Shown piece by piece: positions 38,866 through 47,753 of a stretch of 64,000 nt of DNA. The notes below the pieces were generated by a model. That model was not told the origin of the DNA and ran no database searches. It saw only the letters and a list, made by a program, of their open reading frames with translations. The stretch is from Pseudomonas sp. PDNC002 (lineage in GTDB: Bacteria; Pseudomonadota; Gammaproteobacteria; Pseudomonadales; Pseudomonadaceae). The stretch spans positions 4,715,502 to 4,779,501 of the forward strand of contig NZ_CP070356.1 in the NCBI RefSeq assembly GCF_016919445.1, in the 5' to 3' direction. Within the stretch, counting starts at the first letter, position 1, and each line of letters starts with the position of its first letter. The position numbers and the translations under genes are program-made.

Positions 38866-39564
38866 ATGTCCTATGTCTTCGCACCACCAGCGCCCACCAG
38901 CCTGGCCATTGTCGGAAGCGACCAGCGCTTTCCCGTTCGACGTGTCTACTGCGTGGGTCGCAACTATGCAGCCCATGCCCGCGAGATGGGGTTCGACCCC
39001 GATCGCGAACCGCCGTTCTTCTTCTGCAAGCCCGCCGACGCCGTCGTGCCGGTGGCTGCCGGCCATACTCTGGAGCTGCCCTACCCGGCACAGACCTCGA
39101 ACTACCACTACGAGATCGAACTGGTGGTGGCCATCGGCAAGGCCGGTCGCGATATCCCGGAAGAACAGGCCAACGAGCATGTCTGGGGTTACGCCGTCGG
39201 TCTCGATATGACCCGTCGCGACCTGCAGATGCAGATGCGCGAGATGGGACGCCCCTGGGAAATCGGCAAAGCCTTCGACGCCTCGGCGCCCATCGCGCCG
39301 CTTCATCCGGCCAGTGCCGCTGGCCATCCATCGCGTGCAGCCATCTGGCTCCAGGTCGATGGCAGCGACAAGCAGCGCAGCAACATCGACCGGCTGATCT
39401 GGTCCGTGCCGGCGACCATCGCTTACCTGTCGCAGTTCTTCGAGCTGCACCCCGGCGACCTGATCATGACCGGGACACCCGAGGGAGTCGGCCCCGTGGT
39501 GGCCGGCGAATTGATGACCGGTGGCGTGGACGGCCTGGGTCAAATCCGCGTGCGGGTGACCTGA
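38866..39564 (+). CDS. Fumarylpyruvate hydrolase (FAH family)
   Basis: A 232-residue fumarylacetoacetate hydrolase-family enzyme. It cleaves fumarylpyruvate to fumarate and pyruvate, the last step of gentisate breakdown. Family motifs are RVYCVGRNYAAHAREMG, PPFFFCKPADAV, the acidic metal ligands in YEIELVVAIG and GYAVGLDMTRRDLQ, and LIMTGTPEGVGPV. GAGGCGAGG lies upstream of the ATG. Assignment to fumarylpyruvate over fumarylacetoacetate rests on the neighbours. Confidence 0.92.
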   Translation: MSYVFAPPAPTSLAIVGSDQRFPVRRVYCVGRNYAAHAREMGFDPDREPPFFFCKPADAVVPVAAGHTLELPYPAQTSNYHYEIELVVAIGKAGRDIPEEQANEHVWGYAVGLDMTRRDLQMQMREMGRPWEIGKAFDASAPIAPLHPASAAGHPSRAAIWLQVDGSDKQRSNIDRLIWSVPATIAYLSQFFELHPGDLIMTGTPEGVGPVVAGELMTGGVDGLGQIRVRVT

Positions 39565-39602
39565 CTCGCCATTCCCTGTTTCCAGCACGGTGGGCCTTTG
39601 CC

Positions 39603-40244
39603 ATGCAGCTATACAGCTTCTTCAACAGCTCGACCTCTTTTCGCGTACGCATCGCCGCCGCCCTGAAAGGGCTGCACCTGGATTACCACGGGATCAATCT
39701 CCGTAGCGGCGAGCAGCACTCATCCCAGCACCGCGAACGCAGCCCGCTGGGCGGAGTGCCCGTGCTGGTGGACAGCGACGGTTTCAGCGTCACCCAATCG
39801 CTGGCCATCATCGATTACCTGGACACCCTGTATCCCGAGCCGCGCCTGATTCCCCTGGAGCAGCCGCTGCGGGCGCGCGTACTGGAGGTGGCCAACCTGA
39901 TCGCCTGCGATATCCACCCGATCAACAACCTGCGGGTGCTGCGCTATCTCCAGCACACCCTCGGCATCAGCACCGATCAAAAGGATGCCTGGTATGCGCA
40001 CTGGATCGAGGAAGGCCTGGGCGCGGTGGAAGAACTGCTGCGGCGATACGGCTCAACGCCCTACTGCTTTGGCGAGTCCCCCACCCTCGCCGACTGCTGC
40101 CTGACGCCACAAGTGGCCAATGCGCTGCGCTTTGGCGTCGACCTGGGACGGTTCGAGCGCTGCCTGAGCATCTACCGGCACTGCCTGGAGCAACCTGGCT
40201 TCACCCGTGCGGCTCCATTCCTGCAACCGGATTACGTTCCCTGA
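39603..40244 (+). CDS. Maleylpyruvate isomerase (zeta-class GST)
   Basis: A 213-residue zeta-class glutathione transferase that converts maleylpyruvate to fumarylpyruvate with glutathione as cofactor. The glutathione-site motif is SSTSFRVRIAAALKG (SSxSxRVR) and SPLGGVPVLVDSDGFSVTQSLAIIDYLD is the conserved thioredoxin-fold end. It completes the three-enzyme gentisate route with its two upstream neighbours (38 bp gap). Confidence 0.92.
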   Translation: MQLYSFFNSSTSFRVRIAAALKGLHLDYHGINLRSGEQHSSQHRERSPLGGVPVLVDSDGFSVTQSLAIIDYLDTLYPEPRLIPLEQPLRARVLEVANLIACDIHPINNLRVLRYLQHTLGISTDQKDAWYAHWIEEGLGAVEELLRRYGSTPYCFGESPTLADCCLTPQVANALRFGVDLGRFERCLSIYRHCLEQPGFTRAAPFLQPDYVP

Positions 40245-40367
40245 GGAGCAATCGGCCACCGTCTCGTATCTGCCGTTTCCTGGAGAGCACGCCGTGCTGG
40301 GTGACAGGTCGTCCTGAACGCCGCCGAGCCATCTGCCGTTGAAACCAAACAGAAGAGGAAACCACCC

Positions 40368-41498
40368 ATGCACATCAAGGCTGCTGTCGTCCGGGAATCC
40401 GGCGGTCCGTTCCTCATCGAGGACCTTGAACTGGAGGCACCACAGGCAGGGGAAGTGCTGGTCAGGATCGTTGCCTGCGGCATCTGCCATACCGACCTGA
40501 TCATTCGCGACCAGTATTACCCGACGCCGCTGCCCATCGTCCTCGGGCATGAAGGAGCCGGCGTCGTCGAGGCGGTGGGGCCTGGCGTGAAGTCCGTCAG
40601 GCCGGGCGACCATGTGCTGATGTCGTTCGCCTACTGCGGCAACTGCCCCAGCTGCCTGGACGGCGCGCCCTCCTACTGCTGGCATCACATGGAGATGAAT
40701 TTCTCGGGCATGCGCTACTCGGGAAAAGCCTGGGACGTCCCGGCTCCCCTGCTGCGCCGCTTGCCTTCGGGGAAGCCGGAACGAATCAATGGCGCGTTCT
40801 TCAACCAGTCCGCCTTAGCCACCCATGCAATCGCCACCGAACAGAACGTCGTGGTGGTCGCGCCGGACCTGGACCTGAAGACTCTCGCGCCCCTGGGCTG
40901 CGGATTCCAGACCGGCGCGGGCGCAATATTGAATACGCTGCGACCGGAAGTGGGATCGTCGCTGGTCATCCTGGGCGCCGGCAACGTGGGCCTGGCGGCA
41001 CTGATGGCCGCGGTCGTGGCGCGCTGCTCGCCGATCATCGTCATCGACCAGGTACCGGCCCGGCTCGAATTGGCAACCTCATTGGGAGCCACCCACGTGA
41101 TCGATGCGTCCCGTGTCGATGCGCTCGACGCGGTGATGAAGCTGTGCCCCGGCGGCGTGCGCTACGCCCTCGAGACAACGGGCAATCCCGGCGTCCTGCA
41201 GGGCGCCTTCGAAATGCTCCAGACCCGTGGTGTCTGCGGCTTGATCGGCGGCTCGCGGATCGGCACCAAGGCCAGCTTCGACATGACCCACCTGCTGTTC
41301 GGGCGCACGGTGCGGGGCATTCTCCAGGGCGACAGCAAGCCGAAGAAATTTCTTCCGCAACTGATCGAGCTGTTCCGCCAGGGACTGTTCCCTGTCGATA
41401 GGCTGGTGCGCTTCTACCCCCTGGAAGACATCGAGCACGCCATCGCCGACATGAAGTCCGGCCAAGTCATCAAGCCGGTCCTGCTGATGGAGCGATAA
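40368..41498 (+). CDS. Zinc-dependent aryl/benzyl alcohol dehydrogenase
   Basis: A 376-residue medium-chain zinc alcohol dehydrogenase of the class III/aryl-alcohol type. Catalytic zinc ligands Cys37 and His61 (with Glu62), structural zinc Cys90, Cys93, Cys96 and Cys104, and the NAD motif LGAGNVGLAA are all intact. Its relation to benzyl alcohol dehydrogenases (XylB) suggests oxidation of a hydroxybenzyl alcohol to the aldehyde. It sits 123 bp after maleylpyruvate isomerase with its own AGAGGAAA ribosome-binding site. Confidence 0.88.
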   Translation: MHIKAAVVRESGGPFLIEDLELEAPQAGEVLVRIVACGICHTDLIIRDQYYPTPLPIVLGHEGAGVVEAVGPGVKSVRPGDHVLMSFAYCGNCPSCLDGAPSYCWHHMEMNFSGMRYSGKAWDVPAPLLRRLPSGKPERINGAFFNQSALATHAIATEQNVVVVAPDLDLKTLAPLGCGFQTGAGAILNTLRPEVGSSLVILGAGNVGLAALMAAVVARCSPIIVIDQVPARLELATSLGATHVIDASRVDALDAVMKLCPGGVRYALETTGNPGVLQGAFEMLQTRGVCGLIGGSRIGTKASFDMTHLLFGRTVRGILQGDSKPKKFLPQLIELFRQGLFPVDRLVRFYPLEDIEHAIADMKSGQVIKPVLLMER

Positions 41499-41581
41499 AG
41501 CGCACAGCGTTGCTGATGGCAACGGCGGAACCCCCGAATCAATACAGCCAAACAGTGAATACTCTGCCGAGGAGTTGATCC

Positions 41582-43069
41582 ATGAATCATTCAGTTGAGC
41601 ACGCTCAGGGATTGTTATCCGACGCCGCGACCTGGCAAGGGAAAATCTATAACGGCACCTGGTGCGCTGGCGGTCTCGGCAAACATCCGGTGCTGGACAA
41701 GGCAACCGCCGAGCCCTGCTGGAGCGTGGGATTTGCCAACGCGGAGGACGTGGAGCAAAGCGCCGGGATTGCCCAGCGTGCGCAGCGCTCCTGGGCGCAG
41801 CTGCCAGCGCCGCTGCGCGGCGATATCCTCAGGCGCCTGTCGGAACTGGTGCTCGAACATCGGGAGGAAATCGCCTGGCTGATCGTGCGGGAAACCGGCT
41901 CGATCCAGGGCAAGGCCGACTGGGAAGTGCAGATGACCGCACGGGAAATCCTCGAGGGCGCGGCCTTGTGCAGCCAGCCGTCGGGCATCCTGACGGCGAC
42001 GGCGGAACCTGGCAGACAAAGCATTGCCCGGCGCATCCCGCTGGGGGTGGTGGGCATCATCACCCCGTGGAACTCGCCACTCCTGCTTGGCGCGCGCGCC
42101 ATAGCACCGGCCTTGGCAATGGGCAACGCGGTGCTGCTCAAACCCGACCAACAGACGCCCATCTGCGGTGGGGTGGTCTTCGCGCGGCTGCTCGAACTCG
42201 CCGGCCTGCCCCAGGGGCTGTTCCATGTCCTGCCGGGGCCGGGAGAGACCGGTGCCGCCGTGGTGGGCAATCCTCGGGTCGAGATGATCAGCTTCACCGG
42301 CTCCACCCGCACCGGCCGGGAGATCGGTCGGGTTGCCGGCGGCATGCTCAAGCGAGTCGCCCTGGAGTTGGGCGGCAACAACCCATTCATCGTGCTGGAT
42401 GATGCGGACATCGACCTGGCAGCGCGGGCTGGCGCGTGGGGCTCCTTCTTCCACCAGGGGCAGATTTGCATGAGCACCGGACGCCATCTCGTCCATGCTC
42501 GCGCCCTGGATGCCTACGTGGACGCACTCATCGCCCGCAGCCAGGGATTGCGGGTGGGCAATCCAGCCGAGGACGATGTGCAGCTCGGGCCGATGATCAA
42601 CGAGACCCAGGCCGCCAATGTGGAGCGCCTGATCGCAGAGTCTCTCGCCATGGGCGCAACGCTGCGCAGTGGTGGCACGCGCAGCGGCCTCTACTTCCAG
42701 CCAACCGTCGTGACCGGGGTCAAGCCAGGCATGCCGTTGTTCGAGGAGGAAATCTTCGGGCCGGTGGCAGCCATCACGGAGTTCCAGGGAGATGACGAGG
42801 CGATCGAGCTCGCCAACCTGGGTGAATACGGCCTCTCGGCGGCAGTGGTCTCGCCGAACCTCGCGCGCGCCCAGCGTGTCGCGGATCGACTGCAAGCGGG
42901 GATCGTTCATATCAACGATCAAACCCTGCTGCATGAAGTCTTCGGGCCTATCGGCGGAGTGGGCGCATCGGGCAATGGCGCCAACTACAGCACACTCACC
43001 AATGCCGATCAGTTCAGCGAATGGCAATGGCTGACCGTGCGCGCGGAACTTCCCATGTACCCGTTCTGA
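41582..43069 (+). CDS. Aromatic aldehyde dehydrogenase (benzaldehyde/vanillin type)
   Basis: A 495-residue NAD(P)-dependent aldehyde dehydrogenase. Catalytic Cys296 lies in FFHQGQICMSTGR, general base Glu262 in LELGGNNPF and the cofactor motif FTGSTRTGREIG is intact. The QGQICMS sequence is typical of benzaldehyde and vanillin dehydrogenases. It likely oxidises the aldehyde from the adjacent alcohol dehydrogenase to the benzoate (possibly gentisaldehyde to gentisate). GAGGAG precedes the ATG. Confidence 0.9.
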   Translation: MNHSVEHAQGLLSDAATWQGKIYNGTWCAGGLGKHPVLDKATAEPCWSVGFANAEDVEQSAGIAQRAQRSWAQLPAPLRGDILRRLSELVLEHREEIAWLIVRETGSIQGKADWEVQMTAREILEGAALCSQPSGILTATAEPGRQSIARRIPLGVVGIITPWNSPLLLGARAIAPALAMGNAVLLKPDQQTPICGGVVFARLLELAGLPQGLFHVLPGPGETGAAVVGNPRVEMISFTGSTRTGREIGRVAGGMLKRVALELGGNNPFIVLDDADIDLAARAGAWGSFFHQGQICMSTGRHLVHARALDAYVDALIARSQGLRVGNPAEDDVQLGPMINETQAANVERLIAESLAMGATLRSGGTRSGLYFQPTVVTGVKPGMPLFEEEIFGPVAAITEFQGDDEAIELANLGEYGLSAAVVSPNLARAQRVADRLQAGIVHINDQTLLHEVFGPIGGVGASGNGANYSTLTNADQFSEWQWLTVRAELPMYPF

Positions 43070-43197
43070 CCTCAAGGCGGTCGCTGCCGGTTTCAGGGTG
43101 ACCGCCACCGCCCCATAGATACACGACAACCCCATCCGCTGCCTCGACGTGGCGGACAGGGAAACTCGCGCCATAAAAACAATAAGAGAGCCCCAAT

Positions 43198-44550
43198 ATG
43201 TCTATCGAGAAGTGCAGTCTGGCCGGCGCGCTGCTGGCAACCACCGCATTATCGTGCGCCCACGCCGAAGTGCCGGACAAAGGCGAAGGAACACTCGCGC
43301 GACAACTGTTCGGACCGGCATTGGAAGAGGACTACGGCATCACGGTATCCGGCTTGCTGGATATCGGTTACATCCGCAACAACCGCTCTACGAGCGAAGA
43401 GCGTAAAGATGGCCTCAGCAACTCGCCGCTGCCCGGGTTCTCCGATGAAGGCGCCGAATTGGGGTCGCTGCATGTCTTCGTAGACAAGCCGCTCGCTTCC
43501 AACTTCATCCCGCGGGTAACGCCCTTGCCCGGTATCAAGCCGGAGGCGTTCTCCTTCGGCTTCAGCATGGAAGCGCTGTATGGTCGAAATGGCCAGTTCG
43601 CCCGCACATACGGCTGGGACATGCACTGGCCCGCCAACTCCCCCGGCGACGACGACCCAGCTTCGGCCAAGCGCCACAAGCAACTCTTCCTGGCCATGCC
43701 GAATCTCTTTGCAAGCGCCTACCTGCCGTATGGCACGGGCCTGAGCCTGCTTGCAGGCATCTTCGGCCCCGCCATCGGCTATGAAATCCCACCCAACATC
43801 CGCGAATCCAGAAACCGCTTCGCCAGCAAGACCTACGCCTTCCTCTCAGAGCCGGGCACCCTGGCGGGCGTGCTGGGAAGTACGCGGCTGCTGGATAGCG
43901 AAGCGGGGATCATCGGTCTCGAACTGGGACTGGTGCAGGGGTGGAACAATCTCCGCGATAACAACCATGACAAGTCTGTCACCGGAGCCTTGCGCTGGCG
44001 CAGTCCCGACATGGGAACGTGGGTCGATTACGAGTTCATCGTGGGCAATGAGCAGAACTCCAATGCGGACGATGTTCAGTTGTTCGCCTCGCGGGTCATC
44101 TCCCCGCACGCCCAATTCAAGCAACAGCACTCCCTGAACGGCTGGCATGCCTTCGACGCGCAGTGGTCACTGGGGGCGGAATTTGTCTATGGCCAGCAGG
44201 CTGGCGATGGAAAACCAGAAACGATCAATGCCCTCAACGGCAAGACGTTCGATGGTGCGCAGTGGTGGGGCATCAATAGCGTCGTCACCTATCAGCAACG
44301 CAAGGACCTTTCCTATTCGCTACGCGGAGAATACTTCCGCGACCGCGATGGCTACATCCTGCCGGGCGGCCAGCGCGGCGACCTGAATGCCCTGACGGTC
44401 GGATTGCGCTACGACGTCAATGCCAACCTGAGTATCCGCCCCGAACTTCGCTACGACTGGTTCGACCCTCTCGAACATGACGCTCCCTTCGGAAATGGCC
44501 GCGATCGTACGCAGCTCACCGGCCTCATCGAAGCACTGGTGTACTTCTAA
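43198..44550 (+). CDS. Outer-membrane beta-barrel porin (BBP2-like)
   Basis: A 450-residue outer-membrane protein. A signal peptide (about residues 1-23, ending SCAHA) is followed by a mature chain rich in alternating aromatic strands and ending in VYF, the terminal Phe expected by the BAM machinery. It resembles the putative beta-barrel porin-2 family (DUF1597-like). The context suggests uptake of the aromatic substrate. It lies 128 bp after the aldehyde dehydrogenase and 45 bp before the MFS gene. Confidence 0.87.
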   Translation: MSIEKCSLAGALLATTALSCAHAEVPDKGEGTLARQLFGPALEEDYGITVSGLLDIGYIRNNRSTSEERKDGLSNSPLPGFSDEGAELGSLHVFVDKPLASNFIPRVTPLPGIKPEAFSFGFSMEALYGRNGQFARTYGWDMHWPANSPGDDDPASAKRHKQLFLAMPNLFASAYLPYGTGLSLLAGIFGPAIGYEIPPNIRESRNRFASKTYAFLSEPGTLAGVLGSTRLLDSEAGIIGLELGLVQGWNNLRDNNHDKSVTGALRWRSPDMGTWVDYEFIVGNEQNSNADDVQLFASRVISPHAQFKQQHSLNGWHAFDAQWSLGAEFVYGQQAGDGKPETINALNGKTFDGAQWWGINSVVTYQQRKDLSYSLRGEYFRDRDGYILPGGQRGDLNALTVGLRYDVNANLSIRPELRYDWFDPLEHDAPFGNGRDRTQLTGLIEALVYF

Positions 44551-44595
44551 ATCCACTACGCCACGGGAGCGCGCTCCTGTGGGAGGAGATCGGCT

Positions 44596-45846
44596 ATGAA
44601 CAACAAGGCCTGGGACATCAACTATGAGTGGAGTGCGGTACTGCTGCTGGCGGTGGGCTTCGGCCTGGTAGGCCTGGATAGATTCATCATCCTTCCGCTG
44701 TTTCCATCGATGATGAAGGACTTGCAGCTCAACTATCAGGACCTGGGCAATATCTCCGCGGTGTTGGCCATTGCCTGGGGAGTAGCCTCCATCCTGATGG
44801 GACGCCTGTCTGACCGCGTGGGACGGCGCAAGGTGATCATTCCGGCCGTGGTGGTTTTCTCCCTGCTCGCCGGGTTTTCCGGATTAGCCACCGGGGTCGG
44901 TGCGCTGCTGGTCATCAGGGTCGCCATGGGGGCCGCCGAAGGCGCCTTCACACCCACCTCCATTGCCGCCACCGGCGAAGCCTCCCACCCCTCGCGCCTG
45001 GGGATGAACATGGGCTTCCAGCAGGCGTTCTTTCCCCTGCTGGGGTTGGGCCTGGCTCCGATACTGGCCACGCAATTACTGCTGGTGCTGCCCTCGTGGC
45101 GCTGGGTTTTCGCGGTGGTCGCCTTGCCTGGGCTACTGATCGCCTGGCTGCTGTACCGCACCCTGCGTGAACCGAGCGACGTGGTGACTGCCCAGGCGCT
45201 CGTGGAGCCCGTGCCCGCCGCCCACTGGACGACGGTGCTGCGCTACCACAACGTGGTGGTGAACATGCTGGGCATGCTGGTCATGCAGATGTGCCTGAGC
45301 GTGGTCGCGGTCATTCTGCCCAACTACCTGACGGACTTTCTGCTGCTGGACATGCAGCAGATGGGCTTCGTCATGTCGGCACTGGGGTTGGGGGGCTTTC
45401 TCGGCATGCTCATCGTGCCAGCCATTTCCGATCATCTGGGGCGCAAGCCGGTAGGGTTGCTGTGCTGCCTGGCAACCGCCGTTTGCATCGCCTTGATGAT
45501 CAATACCGGGGCCCGTCCCTTCATACTGTTCACCTTGCTGGCGCTGGCGATGTTCTTCAATTTCGCCATCGTCTGCATGGTGGTGGGCCCGCTGACCAGC
45601 GAATCGGTGCCTGCCGCCCTGACCTCGACGGCCACCGGCATGGTGGTTGGCATTGGCGAAGTGTTCGGTGGCGGCGTGTTTCCCGCGGTGGCGGGGTACA
45701 TCGCCCAGCACTATGGGATTGAAAAGTCCTTGTACCTGGCGCTGGGCGGAGCGATAGCCGGCTTCCTGGTCATCCTGTTCCTCAGGGAAACGGCACCCGC
45801 CGGCAGGCGCAAGGCCGAGCCCTCGCTGGGCCTCGATTCGATGTAA
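44596..45846 (+). CDS. MFS transporter (aromatic acid/metabolite uptake)
   Basis: A 416-residue twelve-helix major facilitator. The loop 2-3 motif GRLSDRVGRRKVIIP and its second-half copy SDHLGRKPVG are intact. LDRFIILPLFP with an early Asp is typical of the organic-anion/aromatic-acid type families. As the last gene of the gentisate cluster it probably imports the aromatic substrate. GGAGGAGA is placed well before the ATG. It is convergent with the RhtA-like gene (27 bp). Confidence 0.88.
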   Translation: MNNKAWDINYEWSAVLLLAVGFGLVGLDRFIILPLFPSMMKDLQLNYQDLGNISAVLAIAWGVASILMGRLSDRVGRRKVIIPAVVVFSLLAGFSGLATGVGALLVIRVAMGAAEGAFTPTSIAATGEASHPSRLGMNMGFQQAFFPLLGLGLAPILATQLLLVLPSWRWVFAVVALPGLLIAWLLYRTLREPSDVVTAQALVEPVPAAHWTTVLRYHNVVVNMLGMLVMQMCLSVVAVILPNYLTDFLLLDMQQMGFVMSALGLGGFLGMLIVPAISDHLGRKPVGLLCCLATAVCIALMINTGARPFILFTLLALAMFFNFAIVCMVVGPLTSESVPAALTSTATGMVVGIGEVFGGGVFPAVAGYIAQHYGIEKSLYLALGGAIAGFLVILFLRETAPAGRRKAEPSLGLDSM

Positions 45847-45873
45847 CCCAGCGGTCCGGTGGCTGGTGGCTGC

Positions 45874-46749
45874 TCAGTCCGTCACCAGCGCTGGCTTCGG
45901 CCGGCTGCTGAGCGTCGTGCCCACCGAGGCGACGATGATCGCGCCGATGGCGATCCACTGGTGCGAAGTCAGTTGCTCGCCGAGGAAGAACAGGCCGGAC
46001 AACGCGCCGAAGGCCGGCTCGATGCTCATCAGGGTGCCGAAGGTGCGTGCCGGCAGGCGGGTCAGTGCGACCATTTCCAGGGTGTAGGGCAGCGCGCTGG
46101 AGAGGATCGCTACGCCCAGCAGCGCCGGGAACAGGCTGATGTCGAGCAGGGCCATGCCGCTGTGGGCGATGCCGATCGGGGCGATGCAGATGGCCGCGAT
46201 GGTGATGCCCAGCGCCGCGCCCTGGGCACCCAGGTCGTTGCCGGCGCGCTGGCCGAAGATGATGTAGAGGCCCCAGCAGACACCGGCGCCGAGCGCCAGG
46301 GCGGCGCCCTTGGGATCGATGCCGGCACCGAAGTCGGCGATCGGCAGCAGCAGGCCCAGGCCGACCACCGCCATGGCGATCCAGAGGAAGTCGATGGGCT
46401 TGCGCGAGTAGAACAGCGCCACCGCCAGCGGCCCGGTGAACTCCAGCGCCACCGCGACACCCAGCGGGATGGTCTGCAGCGACATGTAGAACATCAGGTT
46501 CATCAGGCCCAGGTTCAGGCCATAGATGATCAGCGGCTTGAGCGGCTTGTCCTTCAGCGAGACGCGCCACGGACGAAGAATCGCCAGCAGGATGATCGCG
46601 GCGAAGATCAGTCGCATCGAGGTGACGCCCTCGGCGCCGAGCACCGGGAACAGGCTCTTGGCGACGGACGCGCCGGTCTGGATCGATGCCATGGAAATGA
46701 TCAGAACGGCGATGGGGAAGACAGTAGCGAGAAAGCGCGAGCGAGGCAT
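45874..46749 (-). CDS. EamA-family exporter, RhtA-like
   Basis: A 291-residue drug/metabolite transporter with two EamA repeats and ten membrane helices, close to RhtA (threonine/homoserine exporter, 295 residues). MASIQTGASVAKSLFPVLGAEGVTSMRL and GLYIIFGQRAG are RhtA-like segments. I start at 46749 (MPRSRFLATV); an ATG at 46770 adds seven residues and cannot be excluded since neither has a strong ribosome-binding site. Divergent from the XRE-cupin regulator, which probably controls it. Confidence 0.87.
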   Translation of the reverse strand: MPRSRFLATVFPIAVLIISMASIQTGASVAKSLFPVLGAEGVTSMRLIFAAIILLAILRPWRVSLKDKPLKPLIIYGLNLGLMNLMFYMSLQTIPLGVAVALEFTGPLAVALFYSRKPIDFLWIAMAVVGLGLLLPIADFGAGIDPKGAALALGAGVCWGLYIIFGQRAGNDLGAQGAALGITIAAICIAPIGIAHSGMALLDISLFPALLGVAILSSALPYTLEMVALTRLPARTFGTLMSIEPAFGALSGLFFLGEQLTSHQWIAIGAIIVASVGTTLSSRPKPALVTD

Positions 46750-46801
46750 GATGCGGACCTGAACAGGCATTGCAACGGTTGGGAATTCTTGGTTGACTGT
46801 T

Positions 46802-46821
46802 ATGCGCAACATAATGCGCAA
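46802..46821. promoter_or_regulatory. Direct repeat ATGCGCAA x2, candidate operator
   Basis: ATGCGCAA occurs at 46802-46809 and 46814-46821, 12 bp apart; each contains the self-complementary TGCGCA. It sits in the 82-bp divergent space between the exporter and the XRE-cupin gene, only 10 bases before the latter's ATG, a position suited to autoregulation. Confidence 0.5.
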
Positions 46822-46831
46822 AAAGGCCAGA

Positions 46832-47404
46832 ATGAGCAATATACTGCCCACACCTTCCGAGCGTCCCAGCGTGCTGGTGCACGTCGCCGATAACGTAAAG
46901 ATGCTGCGCCGCAACGCCGGCCTGAGCCAGGACGCGTTGGCCAAGGCCTCAGGCGTCAGCCGCCGGATGCTGGTCGGCATCGAGGGCGGCGACAACAACG
47001 TCAGCCTCGCGACCCTCGACCGCATCGCCGCCGCGCTGCACGTGACCTTCGCCGACCTGGTGCGCCCACCGGCCACCGGCGGCCTGACCCGCGTCGACGC
47101 CGTCGCCTGGGGCGGCCAGCAGGCGGACAGCCGCGGCACCCTCCTCGCCAGTACGCCCGCCTCGCGGCAGGCGGAACTCTGGCACTGGTCGCTGGCTCCC
47201 GGCGACCGCTACAACGCCGAGCCGGATGCCGAAGGCTGGTACGACATGGCCTACGTCATCGAAGGCCGGCTGACCATCGTGCTCGCCGAGGAGACGGTGG
47301 ATGTCGAGGCCGGTGGATTCCATGTGTTCAAGAGCAGCCAGCCGTTTTCCTACCAGAACCATGGGGATGTGCTGGTGCGGTTTGTGCGCAACGTTGTGAA
47401 TTGA
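46832..47404 (+). CDS. XRE-cupin transcription regulator
   Basis: A 190-residue regulator: an N-terminal XRE helix-turn-helix (about 15-70; MLRRNAGLSQDALAKASGVSRRMLVGIEGG) and a C-terminal cupin domain (about 110-190) that binds a small ligand. Similar proteins regulate exporters or amino-acid and polyamine genes. The start MSNILPTPSERP at 46832 has AAAAAGG upstream; earlier in-frame ATGs at 46793 and 46814 lie in the operator region. Probable regulator of the divergent RhtA-like exporter. Confidence 0.88.
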   Translation: MSNILPTPSERPSVLVHVADNVKMLRRNAGLSQDALAKASGVSRRMLVGIEGGDNNVSLATLDRIAAALHVTFADLVRPPATGGLTRVDAVAWGGQQADSRGTLLASTPASRQAELWHWSLAPGDRYNAEPDAEGWYDMAYVIEGRLTIVLAEETVDVEAGGFHVFKSSQPFSYQNHGDVLVRFVRNVVN

Positions 47405-47708
47405 GATCAACGGATAGGCGCGCCTGCCGGCGCTGATCGCGGACAAGGTCCGCTCCTACAGGTCGACTCCCGCGTTTCCAGCTGCGTAGGAGCGGACTCT
47501 GTCCGCGATGGTCGTGCCCAGCCCCCTGGTTGATCGGAGCGACGGTTGGTCGATCGCGGACGGAGTCCGCTCCTACGAAAGCGAGCACTCCGCTGACACG
47601 GCTTTGGCTTGAAGACTTCCAGAGAAATGTCCGCACGCGCCCGAATGCCCCGTTCAGACAGAACCCCACGCGCACACCAAAGCGGCGCAGAAACACCAAA
47701 CCCCCAAC
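47405..47708. repeat. Gap with three GTAGGAGCGGA repeat arms (47436-47576)
   Basis: Arms at 47436-47459 (minus orientation), 47486-47509 (plus) and 47553-47576 (minus) share the core of the repeat family, so either of two alternative hairpins can form. No gene is visible in the stretch to the phnX terminator; open frames here are repeat artefacts. Confidence 0.8.
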
Positions 47709-47732
47709 AAAAAAAGCCCGCAACAAGCGGGC
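47709..47732 (-). terminator. Intrinsic terminator of phnWX
   Basis: On the minus strand GCCCGC TTGTT GCGGGC is followed by seven T, 22 bases past the phnX stop. A textbook rho-independent terminator. Confidence 0.92.
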
Positions 47733-47753
47733 CTTCTTCGTTAACGCTCGGGA

